Assembly: GCA_011009095.1 (NCBI GenBank)
Contig: VTPC01091228.1
Coordinates: forward strand, 1-64,000
DNA from: Ignelater luminosus
Taxonomy: Eukaryota > Arthropoda > Insecta > Coleoptera > Elateridae
Length of the DNA stretch: 64,000 nucleotides
Direction: 5' to 3'
Below, piece after piece: positions 24,064-36,862 of this stretch (its first letter is position 1; every line of letters begins with the position of its first letter). The position numbers and the translations under genes are program-made. Under the pieces are notes generated by a model. That model was not told the DNA's origin, made no database searches, and worked only from the letters and a program-made list of their open reading frames with translations.

Positions 24064-26136
24064 TATATACAATTCGATAGATAATAGGATGCTAAGACTG
24101 TATTAATAATTACACCCTCTATACGTCATATTTACTAACAAAAATCTTTTGTTTTGTAAAACAATAAGTGTAATAAATTATTATGCATTGAAGGTCTAAT
24201 TAACTAAATCATTTAGTTAATAAGTTTCAAATTTTTTTTAAAAATTATATTCCTCTTGAGAAAATTTAATTATTTTTGTATCTTTTACGACTGATAGGCA
24301 CCAAACCGCTATAAACTCCGTATTTTGTCGCCTATCAATGGTTCTCTTAAAGTCTAGGATAATTGACATTGTTAATCTTTAACAAACCTTTCCTCTGTTT
24401 ATTTCCCAGATACACCCTGTATAACCTCACAAGTGCATTCGCAGGATGAAATTAAAATAGAAAAAAATTAACCACCTGTTCGGTCACAGTTGTACATCAC
24501 GAAAACTTTACTTCATTCCTTAGAAAATCATCCCTTTTGTGAAATCGAGAAAATGTCTGAGAGTCTCTGGAATACAAAATGCATCTGTACAAAACAAAGT
24601 AATAAGAAAACTAACAGCAATGAATCACATTTGTGCCGTTATCTCAGTTTTATATTGATCGTTTTGCTGTAACTACGTCTATGATCACCTGTATAAACAT
24701 TATAAATACTCGTAGGGTGTAATTTAGTATATTAACCGAGGAAAGTCAAGATAATAGATTAACAGAACTTTCTCAAGTATGATAGTAAGATACCATTAAA
24801 ACTGCACAATCTTCATAATTTATTATTGTGTGTTTTGATGTAATGGTGATCTACGCTCTACGCGGATAAAATCTTGTAATTGATTGGATAAATTGATAAA
24901 ATTGATCCCCAAATTCATATTTTTTTAAATACAAAATGAAATCACGAATGCGAACAACATATTTAAAACGACAAAAATCATTACGCTACTCAAGCGATCA
25001 AACAATGCTTATGTGTTGACGCTTTTATGTTTCTTTTTGAAGGTCTTTCAATTGGAAGATTTTCTTTTGCTACCTTGGCGAAGGTAATTTGCAGATCTTT
25101 GCTTGAAATTAATAATAATTAAGTATTGAGCTGTCTTAAATGCAAATGTGTAAAATTAGGATAGGTTAATTCTGTGCTCGAAACCATTAAATTAAGAGGC
25201 TTACTGCTTTAACTTAATCAATGTTGACAACACCAGGTCTAAGTGTAAGTTCCATTTGATGTAAACCTATATGATCGTAAAAGAGGTTTAAAACAAAAAG
25301 CACTGATTAGAAAATCGAGAAGTGCTATTTAAAACAAGCTTAATTACGTCATTAGTGTGATGTTAAAAGATGTAGAAAAATTAAACTATGTTAACGATCT
25401 CAACACAAATTCTTTTCTACAAAATTATATTACTCCAAACTTTACAACCGCAGTGTATAATAGGCCACCTACATATTAGTATTAATGGTAACAACAAAAA
25501 AATTCGAAAAGAGTTTATGTTAATTGAACACCACGCTATTTGAATATTTACGTATTTTTCACTAAATAAACATTAATAAAAACATTTAGTTATACAGAAA
25601 TCAATAGAAACTTTAGCTTGATCTAAACCCAGCAAAATTTCATTTTGTTTATGCAAACATATTGTATATACACGATTGTATCTTACTTTTTTCTATAATG
25701 CAGAGAAAATGGACATGACTTATGGAAATTACGTTTAAAAAATTCTTTACAGATAGGGGGCAAAAGCAAACAACAAATTTCTTTTTGAGTTTTCATTGTT
25801 TTCTTTACCTCTTTTTAATAGTGCAAAAAACTTTCAATCTATGTTATGAAACTGTTTAGTATGTGCTTTAGGTTCAGATATATGAAAAGTTGTATAGTTA
25901 ACTTTCAGTAACCTCTGATATTTTCTTCCACGCGATTTTTTATCGGGGTGATATACGAACGGAATATGTTATGGAGTTGGTCGTTTTCCTGTACGAATTT
26001 AAATATATGAATTTCTCCAATAAAATTCTTTTAAGAATATCATTTGAGAATAGAACAATATTTATTAGGGATTTGTAAATATTTTAAATTTTATTTATTG
26101 GAAAGCATTACAAACACAAGAACTGTAGTATGTGGA
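24064..26136. other. non-coding stretch
   Basis: No recognisable gene. A 14-bp inverted repeat (TGATAGGCACCAAA, 13 of 14 matching) lies at about 24291-24304 against 24333-24346, and a CACCCTGTA end-like word at about 24413 recalls the MITE termini just upstream. Confidence 0.35.
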
Positions 26137-26883
26137 TATATACAGTTTGTCTTAGGCTACTAGGAACATAGCTGCTATTGTTGTATGCGTATCCAAGGTT
26201 ATGAAACAATAGTCAACAACGCTCGTACTGTAAAAAAACCATAGAACCAAACAATAGCCCAGACAATCGTAAAATGCTTGTCTAACATTTTTTAATATTA
26301 GGAAAGTGACAGAATAATAGCTTGGATAATTTTTTTCTCCGAGCTCTTTCAACGTATGTGCTCTCCTTTCTTCGTGGCGATAAATAACATTTTTAATATG
26401 CCCCATAAAAGAAGTTATTTACAGATAAATCAGGCGACCTTGGCGGCCAGCTGATCCTTCCTCTATGACTTGGTAAGCAGTTAGGTAAAGTATTATTTAA
26501 AAATTCCTGTACTTCTGCAGTTTCATGAGCGAAGCCATCTCCATAACCGTGTGCAAAAATCCATTCTTCTCATTTGATCTTCAGGAAATAATATTGAGTT
26601 TTCGTAATTTATAATTGTTTTCTTTTAAAATTTTGTGAACAGTATCTTTGCTAATGTCTAAACCTTCACCAAATTGCCTAATTGCAGCACATACAGCTAC
26701 CTGCTGATTTTCTTCCTCCTCCGTTTTGTCGCTAACAGTTCTATTCTTATGAAATTTTGGTGAAACGCACCCAAACCTTTCAAAATTCGAAATTATTTTG
26801 CTAATTGTTGTAACCGACGCTGAAGGTCGGTTTTCAAACGCATTAACGAATAAATTGATTATGTCCCAATAAGAATTTCCCAA
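26137..26883 (-). pseudogene. mariner-like transposase relic with deleted core
   Basis: From 26883 downward the frame gives an N-terminal helix-turn-helix region: SYWDIINLFVNAFENRPSAS, VTTISKIISNFERFGCVS, then QQVAVCAAIRQFGEGLDISK and TVHKILKENNYKLRK. In this family that leads into about 100 residues with the first catalytic Asp. Here it passes directly, after a stop and frameshift near 26580, into the C-terminal part: GDGFAHETAEVQEFLNN, then RGRISWPPRSPDLSVNNFF. The usual QDGAPxH block is changed to GDGFAHE, and the third catalytic position reads Asn. It is therefore internally deleted and catalytically dead. The 72 bp at its 3' end reappear inverted at 27351-27422. Confidence 0.65.
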
Positions 26884-27060
26884 ATAATGCCATTTAACAA
26901 CTTGTACTTTTTCTGGAATCTAATAAACATCAATTTTTCCGAGAAATTCAATTAAAAAAAAATAATTACAACGATAACACAAGTAACAAAATCAAACTGT
27001 CAAAATTCTCAGAATGACATATCCTCATGACATTCTTTTTTAATTTAGTCAAGGGTACCT

Positions 27061-27312
27061 ACTACAGCGCGACCAACCTCAGAAAAGCCTCGGAAAATAT
27101 GTGAACTAATTTCAATAACAATCAGAAGCGTAATTTTATTCGAGTACATTAACTGACAAAAAGTTGTCTTAAATCTATTACATGTTATTGGCGGTGTTTA
27201 GTTTTATTTAAATTTCCCTCCGGAAGATTTTTGGATGCGAGTGTACTTGGTCAACATGTAGCTCCCCCGTACACGCCCACTCGGGCTTTTCTGAGGTTGG
27301 TCGAGCTGTAGT
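27061..27312. mobile_element. 252-bp MITE with 30-bp TIRs
   Basis: Left end 27061-27090 (ACTACAGCGCGACCAACCTC and onward) and right end 27283-27312 are inverted repeats matching at 28 of 30 positions. The interior is non-coding. An internal segment (27146-27222) recurs at 49885-49960 within the hAT element, showing a dispersed family. No clear target duplication was identified. Confidence 0.75.
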
Positions 27313-27350
27313 TTTGTAATTGTTATTAAAACAAACAAACAAACGTTTAA

Positions 27351-27422
27351 TGTTTCATAACCTTGGATACGCATACAACAATAGTGGCTATGTTCCTAGT
27401 GGCCTAAGACAAACTGTATATA
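27351..27422 (+). repeat. inverted 72-bp copy of the 26.1-kb transposase tail
   Basis: This segment matches the reverse complement of 26137-26208 at all but about three positions. In the transposase relic the sequence encodes the last readable codons and the following stop region. It lies 38 bp beyond the right end of the 252-bp MITE. It may be the other end of a rearranged element or a duplicated fragment. Confidence 0.75.
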
Positions 27423-28309
27423 AAAAATTATTAAGGTTTCTGTTGCTATGCATTTATTAAATTGTAATATTTGTCTAAATTGCTAATTAAAGAGAAGCAA
27501 TCTGTTGTACTGTAAAAAATTAAGGTCACGTTACATAAATTGTTAAAACAGCAGGAAAAACTGTGTTAGATAGAATGAGAAATTTACGGTGTAATGAATT
27601 AATTAACAGTTTAAATATTAATGCACTCTGTATCGTATTTGTAGCCATTTCCCGTATCGAATAAAATCGAGGAAAACCAGAGCCGCACGCTATTATGTGA
27701 CAATTTAATATTTAGAAACATTGCTAGTAATAAAATTTTATTAACAGAGTGTTTTATTTATAGTCCAGACGAGTGAAAGTAATTTAATAGAAGCTAATTC
27801 AGTAATTTTTGTAAGACATATCAAAATAATAAATTATGTCCCAAATATATAGACTCGCTTCAGTTTACTAAGCCTTATTCTATCAATTGCATAAAAACTC
27901 AGGTTATAATCAGAAAGTATAAATGCATAAGATGAAAACGATATTAAATGTCGATTTCAGAATATCCCAACATAAGTATTTTTGTTATTTATAATTTAAT
28001 AAATCCTTGCATTTGTCAATATCGTCAAATATACCACTGTGGATTTTTTAAATGCGCTACTGGTACCATCCCGATTTTTATAATGTTGTGCAGAGCTACA
28101 GTAAGGCCGTGCGCATATTACAATTGCTACGGGAGTGATAGATGCCATCATCATCAGCAACAGTAATATCTGCTGACTTCATATGATTGTTTAAAACTAG
28201 TTAATTAATTTAAAGCTTACTTTGTTAGTTGCACAGAAAGTTCGTGTTTTGTGAAATTCCATACATAGTATTCATCAAAAATTACTGACGCTTTTGTTAT
28301 TCACATAGA
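27423..28309. other. non-coding stretch
   Basis: AT-rich; no gene recognised. Confidence 0.35.
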
Positions 28310-28700
28310 TTGTTTGAAGACAATGAACCAAAGGTATAAAAAGGGGTTTTTGAAAAAAACCAATATTTTGATTTTACAATATAGTCCCCTTGAACATCCA
28401 TGCATTTCTTACATCGATCTATTACAGCTTTGTACCATTAATAGAATTTATAGAAGTTTTGTCTTCCAAAATGTCGTCTTCTGCAAGCTTCATCTTTTCC
28501 CAGTTTCAAATTTGAAAACAGCTAATAAGTCCATGAAGCCAATCTTAAGCCATATAGGTGTGCTGCAGTTTCTGAAACCCTGCTTCGGTCACAAATTCTC
28601 TTGCAACTTAATGAAATGTCCTGCTAAAACAAGATTCTTTCTTCTTTCTCATTTAGTACTGGTTTTAATTGCATTTGGTATTTCTCTGACGTGAATTTCC
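28310..28700 (-). pseudogene. mariner-family transposase C-terminal relic
   Basis: The opposite strand is open for 126 codons, but the - strand carries recognisable mariner C-terminal pieces in different frames. A degenerate FFLF-type block is followed by LAEDDILEDKTSINS, corresponding to the RFxxxEEIK region. KAVIDRCKKCMDVQGDYI corresponds to the W..CI...GDYFE end of mariner transposases. No catalytic block is intact and no TIR was seen. The family call rests on the order of these two blocks. Confidence 0.4.
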
Positions 28701-31364
28701 ACATCTCTAAGTACAAATTCTTCGAGATTTTTTACGTTTTCTTCTGTTTTTGTTCATCGTCTTCTGTGGATTGCCAGTCCTACTGGAAAAGACAGGTATA
28801 ACATTTAATCATCGAATGTAACAGTGCGGAGTCAGGGTATGCCTACTTTATCTGTCAGGTACCACGGCACCCGAAGTGTTTAATAGGTTTGCGCGTTAAC
28901 AGTTTTAACGTTGGAATCAATCAGAGACGTACAGTGGTATCAATTTAAAGTCAGTTAGAGTCAGTTACTCAGATTATTGGTACAATACGGACGGAGGCCT
29001 AACTCGTTCATTGTTTTTCCCAAAGTTGCATTGTGTAAAGTGATCTGCTTTTTGTTTTCGTCTATTAAAATAAATTGATAGAGTAGTCGTCATTGTTTCT
29101 GTGTACGTAATACTAATAGCTGGGCAGCCGAATGTAAATTGATTTGTGTAAGTGTTCTGTTTGGGCTACTGTCTGCCTAATGAGAGAATTACGACTACTA
29201 TCGATGAACGCAAAGTACAGCGGTCACCTTTGATCCTTACCCACGTCGATCTAACTCAAATCAAGCATTGGTTGCCCATCTCTGTTGCAGGTGCTACTAT
29301 CGTCCCAACGAATGAACGATGAATATTAAGACAGCCTTAAGTCAGTTACAAATAGCCGCAAACTAATTCGTGAATTTGTCAACGTACAGCATATTTTGAC
29401 TATACGGTAAGGGTTTTTCTGCGTGTTTGTTGTGCCATCGCTTATTGTTCCTCTAAAGAAAAATCTGTGTCGAGCTAGGTCCGTTGACAAATCTTTAAAT
29501 TATTTCACAGTTTTTGCAAACACACAGTTTGTACATAAATTTATCAATCCAGTAATTTTTCAAATTAGGGATTGTGTATTTGTAACCCTTAATATGCACT
29601 TTTGGAGGCTTGTTTCAACAGCAGACTATATGTAGATTTGTACATGCCTGGTTCTGACCGTTAAGAAGATTTAGCACAATCTGTAAAGAAAGTTTCTTCA
29701 CAACTATTTATTTTACGTTCCGGCACACTCTCCGCTGATATCTACGCTGTGAAATCAAATCAAACAGCGTATATCTAATTTGATACCTTCATTGGTGTTT
29801 TATTGGAAATCGCACACTTAGTATTAGGTTAAATAAAACAGAAGTTGTATGGAACACTTCTAACTTTAATGCAGAAATTTACTGATAAAGCGTGACTTAA
29901 GGTAGGTCCATTATCATGTTAGTCTTGTAAATTCTTTTGGGACATTCTGGAAGAACTGAAACAAATATATTTTTTTCCAAGTTATTTATAACTTACATTG
30001 AGGATTCATCTTCAGAAAAAGTTTTATGCAAAGACCAAAGTTCTGTTAAACAAACTAATAGTAAGGGCTTGGAGTTATTTTTTTTCTGGTCAGAGCTCCA
30101 TGACATCTCATTGTGTTTAGAATTAGGACAAGATGCAACATCCTGATGCTTTTTGATTTTTCCGAATTTATTAAGTTTGAAAATATTAGGTTTTTGGTCC
30201 TTCACTCGTCTTCGGCGGTTTGAGCTAGTCTATTGGCAATGTTTTGTGTCTATTCAGGTGAAATCTGTAAGCTGAGTCTCTAAATTCATCTGGGTCTAGT
30301 TAGAGCGTAAAAACTTTAATCTATGCGAGAGATGATCAGGAATGGGAACACATTCTATGTGTTCAGTGGCTCTATAAAATCCCACTAAAAGAAGATTTAG
30401 CAGTTTGTCTTATAAAAACTTTTATAAAGAGATGGAGATACTAGTGGTTACTCATGTTTTAAGTATCTTGGGAAACCTTCATGTGACCTAAAAAATAAGT
30501 TATGATCTTTGTAATCGTTCTAACAATTATTTCGAGGCATTCTTTAGTTTATTTCATCAGGTATTATGCAATCGTTACTTGGCAGCATCTCTAAATATGT
30601 AAATAATGCCTATATCACAACCAACACAGTCTATTTGGCAACAATTGCTTCGATTGTATGCTAGAATAGATTATTACATTCCAAGAAGTTTCTCCACGCA
30701 TAAAACAATGTCGGTTAGCTAATTCTAAGTTAGTAGTAGGCGAGTCTGAATTCCTTGTGACTAAGATATGCCTTAAACTTTACTGAAGAATCAATTCAAG
30801 ATTTAATAGAAGAAGAAGAAGAAGAAACGCGTCAATTGTTGACGTTTTGTTGGTAGAAAGATTGGTTCAACTATAGACCAACCGAATTGATATACGACAC
30901 ATGTAACCGTTTCACATTAATTGTAACAATACAGTAAACTAACTCGTAATGAAACAAAATCTGAAGCAACTCTATTTATTTTGAGTAACACATGTAAAGA
31001 ATAATAACACTGAAATTATATCTAGATAACTAAAAACGATGTAATTAAAAACGTAGAACGAATAAACGGATTTTATCTAAAAGTCGTAACACTCCCAAAG
31101 ATCATGTGAGTAACTGATTTCCCAGTTGAACGTGAAAACCAAGGCAAGAAAACTTATTTTTTCTGCAAGGGTTGCCTAATATTGTAACAAGATAAACTAA
31201 AATAATTTGAGGCGTAGTAGGTAATCCAAGATAACAGTTACTGAACGTGCTTTTTTTTTAAAAGTCGGTCAATAGTAAGGCTAGTTGCCGCAAACCGTGC
31301 CCAGCACAGACGTCTTTAATTCGCAAACTGCACCATAACTAATTTCATTGGTCAGATTTGAACC
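28701..31364. other. non-coding stretch
   Basis: No recognisable gene. A GAA microsatellite (six units) lies at about 30810-30827. A 70-codon - strand frame at 29993-30205 (KLNKFGKIKKHQDVASC) was not recognised. Confidence 0.35.
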
Positions 31365-31366
31365 TA

Positions 31367-32664
31367 AGGTTAGTCCCGAAATGCATAGGAGAAAATTGAG
31401 AAGGTTGCCATGGCGACTGTTGACATTTTTTAAAATAAATAAACACACATGTCAAGTCTTTAGTCACCTGTTAGTCAGTCAGTGTTAATTAAAGTGATCT
31501 GCCAACAATCACAATGAAGAACGAACCAGCTATTCCGAACTCGGTCATCGAGTTCTATTACAAAGACAGTAAATTTGATCGAAAGACAACAGTTCAAAAG
31601 TTCTCGAAGCTGAATGTGCCCCAGAGCCGGATTTATCGTGTGATGGATTATGTTGATCATCCTTCGAAGTAGCTCAACGAGCAAAAATCGTGTCGAAAAA
31701 AGTCTGTTACGACCCCCGCTTTGACCTCCAAAGTGGACCGCCTCTTTTTGAAGCAGCCTAACCTGACTGTGCATGCTGCTGCCGAAAAGCTCAAGGTCAG
31801 CAAGTCAACCGTAGATCGAATTTGCAAGGAAATCGGCCTGAAGGGGCGCAAGAAAGCAGAGGTCTCGAGGAACCGTCCAGATGAGCTTGAAAAAGCAAAA
31901 AAGCTTTACCGTCAGACCACTATTTTTGGCGGCAACTTTTTGATGGTCATAGATGACGAAACTTGGATTCAAGCGAGATGCCTGCAAACCAAGACTACAC
32001 TGAATTGCCAGGTCGCCCAGTCCCTATGGAAACTAAAATCAGGCAAAAATCAAAGCATCCAAAGAAGCGCTCGTTTGGCAGGCTGTTTCATCTGAAGGAC
32101 ACTTGTCTCCAGCTGTCGTGATGGAATCGAAGAGAGGCGCTATGAATGGCGTGACCTATCGTGATAAAGTCTTGAAACCGGTTTTGATCCCTTCGTTAAA
32201 GTCACTAGAAACCGACAAACAAATCTTGTTCTGGCCTGACAAAGCACCTGCTCACTACGCTAAAGATACCACCGATCTTTTGAATCAGCATAAAATCAAG
32301 TTCGTGGCAAGAATCGACAATCCATCAGCAACTCCACAAATCAGACCAATTGAGAGATTTTGGGCTATGGTCAAGGCAGAACTAATCAAGCGTAATCTAC
32401 ATGCAAAAAATCTGGTTCAATTTTGCAAAAACTGAACCAGGATCAGTAAATTTGTCTGGGAGAGATCTGGTACAGCGCTATTTGAGAACTTCACGAAGAG
32501 GCTACTTATTTCCGCTCGCGAAGGACCATATGCTGCTATTTTTACTTAATTTGTATTTCAAATCTCAAACATTTTCATTGTTAAAAAGAATTTTTTGATT
32601 TTTTTATAACCGTTTAAAAATAAAACCAATTTTTCAACTCTCCTACGCATTTTGGGACTAACCT
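31367..32664 (+). mobile_element. 1298-bp Tc1-like DD37E element, complete ends
   Basis: The left TIR begins AGGTTAGTCCCGAAATGCAT at 31367 and the right TIR, on the other strand, begins AGGTTAGTCCCAAAATGCGT at 32664. About 27 bp match with two mismatches. TA dinucleotides flank both ends (31365-31366 and 32665-32666), the expected target duplication. Length and structure are standard for the IS630-Tc1-mariner group. It encodes the transposase pseudogene at 31514-32549. Confidence 0.9.
31514..32549 (+). pseudogene. DD37E-type transposase, disabled
   Basis: The ATG at 31514 begins MKNEPAIPNSVIEFYYKD. A helix-turn-helix region follows (AAEKLKVSKSTVDRICKEIG, about residues 85-104). The first catalytic block is MVIDDETW, the second WPDKAPAHYAKD, and the third IRPIERFWAMVK. 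There are 37 residues between the second Asp and the Glu, the spacing that defines the DD37E group. A TAG at 31670 interrupts the frame, one or more frameshifts lie between about 31985 and 32050 (an ELPG block appears in another frame), and a TGA at about 32433 replaces a likely Trp before the tail KFVWERSGTALFENFTKRLL. With these repaired it would be near 345 residues, a normal length. It is related to the older relic at 4.7-5.6 kb. Confidence 0.85.
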
Positions 32665-35451
32665 TATAAATGGATTAGCACGGTGCTTATCCTTGGCCGA
32701 TTGCCTGTCTCAATCCACTTAAACGTCGAATTCTACGCACGCTAGCGGTCTGCATTACCCGCTACCCGACGAAGTCTCGAAATTATTGTTTGCGCCAATG
32801 AAAAAAATTCTAATGTCTCACAATCTCATATTGTAAACGGACTCAAACGCGTTTTGTTATTGATCAGCTTACCAAACGATTTTTTTGTTTTAAAAGCGAG
32901 AGTGTAATAAGCGTCAAAAGGAAAGAATCTCTAAAGCTTCATATTTAATTTACTATTATTAGATATTTTACAAGTATGAAAGAGAAATGTTTCACATTTC
33001 GGAGAATCGTCTAGCAAAGAAAAATAATAAACAGTAATCTGAAAGGAAAAAGAAAGTTTAAGGTTAAGGATAGAAAACTAGAAGAACAGAAACTGATTCA
33101 ACTATTTTATAAATTCAAATATAAAAATACGATGAAATTGTAAAAACAAATACAAGAAGCAAAACAAAAATAACAGATGTATATTGTTCCAGAAAAGGGG
33201 AAAATAAAGTAAGAGTAAAATCTTTTGTTTTATAATTTCATTTGTTGAATAGTGAAAAATATTTTCTATAAAATTGTTTGGTAATATGTATATTAAAATA
33301 AGTTGAAGTAATTTTAATAAAGCCATATGTTACTAAATATTCCTCAAAAACTACATGTTTTTGGTGAATAAACAAGGAGTTGTATTGACTAAAATGATAT
33401 TATTTGTGAGTATTTGAATTTACTGAAAAAGGTTGTTTATACTTTATAGTTACGTCGTTGAAAACAAAAATATAAATCTCTCTCGATTTCGATTGCTCAC
33501 ATTTATTATTCCATCAGAAAATTTCTAGAAGTAAAATATAGGCAAATAGTTATAAATTTTGATGAAACGACCTCTTCCGGGATAGACTGTGTCATTGTTG
33601 AAATATGAAAAAACTCAATGTTTTTTTCGCTTTTGCAATCATAAATCTTGTTAAATTCAAATTCTTACTTATACGAAGAAAAGCATCTTTGAAGGAGCAG
33701 TATAGTAAAACTGAGGCTACGCCACTCACCTGAAAAAAAAACGAAATCGTCAACAACGAGTAATTCGTAGCATTACTAAGGTTTAAGAAACTTTTTAGCT
33801 CTGTTTCATTCAGCCACTTTATTAATTGTAAAACAAAAATATTGTTGTGATTTACCCACAGTTTTTAACTGACTGCATACCTACTATTTAAAGATATCAT
33901 TTTCAAAACACTTACGTAATTAAAACGTGAATTACATTTCAAAAAGGTATTCAAATTAAAATTGACACATTTTGCAATTGAAGTGGTGTAAAGCGCAATA
34001 AATTGAAGTATCTACATACTATGTGTATGATGCATACCTACGTTGTAAATAGGAAATTCTATCTACTTTGTATGTTGTGTGTATTATATCTGTAATGAGT
34101 TAATTAGAGCCACTATTCATTGAATTAGGGACACTATACAATTTTAAACAACAGTCTAAATAATTCCATGTTCTATTAAGTACATACTCATATTGGATTT
34201 CAAACATGTAACAAGTAATAAACTCAATTCAATGTAAATTGATATTAGAATTTTTAACATTTGAAGTATTTTAAGATATGAATGTATCACTATAGTATAA
34301 AGAAAACAAAATAGGTACAGTTGAAGCCAAAGTAAAAAAGGGTAGACAACTTTTACAAAAAGAAACTTTGTCAAAGACGGTACGCTCATAATGAAGAATA
34401 TTATCCGGCAAGAGATGATCCTGCTTGTGCAAAATACAACAAATCTACAGGAATAAAATTCGATAGAATTCGCAATCCCAAGGTGTTATCTAAAACGTCC
34501 CGAGAGAATGAATCAATCTAAGTAGGGAAACACCTTAAAAATGTCAAATTTGATGTGATGGCTGTCCATGGGACAACTTCGACAATTTTTTCAAAATAAT
34601 TTTTTACTATTATTCTGATCATAAAATTCGTTAACTTTTTTAGATTCAAAGCTGGATTATTATACGGGCATTTAGGGCAAATTGTAGGAAGAGTGAAGTT
34701 CAGTTATCAGGCTACGGCTATGCTTATTCGCTGCTCTACACCTAACCCGAAAACAACATGACGACGTTTTTTAAATCTCAGCAGTGAGGATTTTTAAAAA
34801 ATATTTTATGGTAATTCTACAGAGTATCTCCTTAAGCTGATTTTTTCATAATGCCGTTGTTTATAAAGCTAGGACCGAAATTCAAAAGTCATTGTCTCTA
34901 TAGTCTAAATCAAATTAGAATAAAGCGAAGGAAATGATAGGGACAGCTTGACCTTCATCCTCATTGGTTAACAAACGAGTCCGTTTTACACAACTAACAT
35001 GCTGATTTTATTGAATACCGTGTTACCAGATGTACGAAAGTAAATTACTTATAGTTACATAAAAAAATGTTTTATGATATATATCTGATAAAACAATTTT
35101 TTAGTAATGTTTATAACTGAAAAATATATAACGTACTTTTCATAAATGCCTTAAAAATAGATGATAAGACAAACCTAAAAGAAACGGAGACGTGACAACG
35201 TTGGCTTTTGTGAAGTTGTAATATAACCACACTTTTTCCTTCTTGCTTGGTTAGGGTCAGTCAGACTGTTATTCTAATTTTGTCATTTTACGTCTTTTTT
35301 TGGTATTGCTGTTATTCTTTTATTTATATTAAAATAGTTCTTTTAAGAGCTCATTAAACTCAGCATATCGTTATACAGGTAATTATAATTTGAATTATAA
35401 CAACCTAATGATCAAAATATCAATGCAATATTTCAGGTTATATTTGCGATT
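32665..35451. other. non-coding stretch
   Basis: No gene recognised. A 45-codon open run at about 34393-34528 (FDRIRNPKVLSKTSRENES) has no known motif. A GC-richer patch at 32690-32780 has no clear content. Confidence 0.35.
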
Positions 35452-36862
35452 ATGGCTGAAGTTTTCAAAAATGCTAAAGGAAAACACGTAAAAAGTGGTC
35501 AGAGACTTATGGCTTACAATGTCTATTTAAAACATTTACAAAGCAACAGTAAGACTTGGTCAGTCAAGCAAACGTCGGCTGAAGTTGGGATCGGACAGAA
35601 TACGATGTGGAATATAATTAAATAAATGGAAGCTTCTGGATTGGTACGATCTCCTAAGAAAACTAGGGAATCAAAAACATGTTTTCAGAAACTGGAAGAC
35701 TTCGAGAAATCTGCCATACGAAGACATGTACATTGTTTTTATTTTCGAAATGAAGTTCCAACTGTAGGAAAAATACTACAAGCTGTTAACGAAGACGATT
35801 CATTACCAGATTTTAGTTATTCAACATTACATAGAACGTTATTAAAATTAGGATTCAAATATGATAAACGAACAAGAAAAACGATTTTGATTGAAAAGCC
35901 AACTATTGTTTTGTGGAGAAGAAAATATTTAACTGCTATTAAACAATACCGAGAAGAAGGAAGAACGATTTATTACACAGATGAAACATAGGTTAATGCA
36001 GGACATGTGGGAAGCAAAGTTTGGCATGATACTACCATTAAAACTGCCAGACAAGCATTATTTGAAGGCCTTTCAACTGGAATCAAAGATCCATCAGGCA
36101 AAGGAAAGAGGTTAATAGTTGTTCACATCGGTAGTGAATCTGGCTTTGTTGATGGAGGACTTCTAACTTTTGAATCCAAAAAGACAGGTGAGGACTGTAT
36201 TGTTTTTGTATGTTTTTTATTACAATAAATAATTTGAATGTTTGTAGGTGATTATCATCAAGACATGGATGGAGATGTTTTTTAAAATGTGGTTGGAAGG
36301 GATCCTACCTAAATTAGAACCTCATTTGGTCATTGTAATGGACAACGCCCCTTATCATAGCGTTAAAGCTGATAAAGTACCCACTCGGAACTGGAGAAAA
36401 GATCAGATTATTGATTGGCTTCATGGCAAGGAAATTACACCAGGAGATAATTTATTGAAATTGCAATTATTAGAATTGGTAAAACAGTATGTGTTATCAC
36501 ATCCAACACCATATGTCATCGATGAACTTATTAAAAAGAGTGGAAGATTAATTTTAAGATTACCACCGTATCACTGTAATCTGAATCCTATTGAGCTAGT
36601 ATGAGCTCAAGTTAAGCAACATGTTGCTGTTAATAATCGAACGTACTCTATCGAAGAGGTAAAGCAACTCTTATGTGATGAAATTGCTGGTGTAACTGCA
36701 GAAAAGTGGAATGATTGTGTCAATCACGTAATACGTGAAGAAAATCATATGTGGGATTTAGACGGAATAACAGAACAAGTAGTTGAGAAAATTGTAATTA
36801 ATTTACAGTCGGAGAGTTCTAGCGAGGAGGATTCTGCTGACGATGATATGGAGGTAGAGTGA
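35452..36862 (+). pseudogene. DDE transposase with wide D-E spacing (Sailor/DD82E-like), spliced
   Basis: ATG at 35452 (MAEVFKNAKGKH). A helix-turn-helix stretch (SVKQTSAEVGIGQNTMWNII) comes first. The catalytic blocks are IYYTDET, then VIVMDNAPYHS, then CNLNPIELV. I count 83 residues between the second Asp and the Glu, far from the 34-41 usual in Tc1/mariner and close to the DD82E group described as Sailor. Conserved blocks KVWHDTTIKTARQALFEGLS and GKGKRLIVVHIGSESGFVDG match a large arthropod repeat family. The tail is acidic (SSSEEDSADDDMEVE). Defects are TAA at 35623, TAG at 35989 (Trp position), a one-base insertion in the T run near 36278-36284, and TGA at 36602 (Trp position). A 60-bp GT-AG intron (36188-36247) appears to interrupt the frame. 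No TIRs were identified. Confidence 0.8.

Noticed and set aside
28314..28694. 126-codon open frame on the + strand
   Set aside because: The opposite strand carries mariner C-terminal motifs, so the + frame is an antisense artefact.
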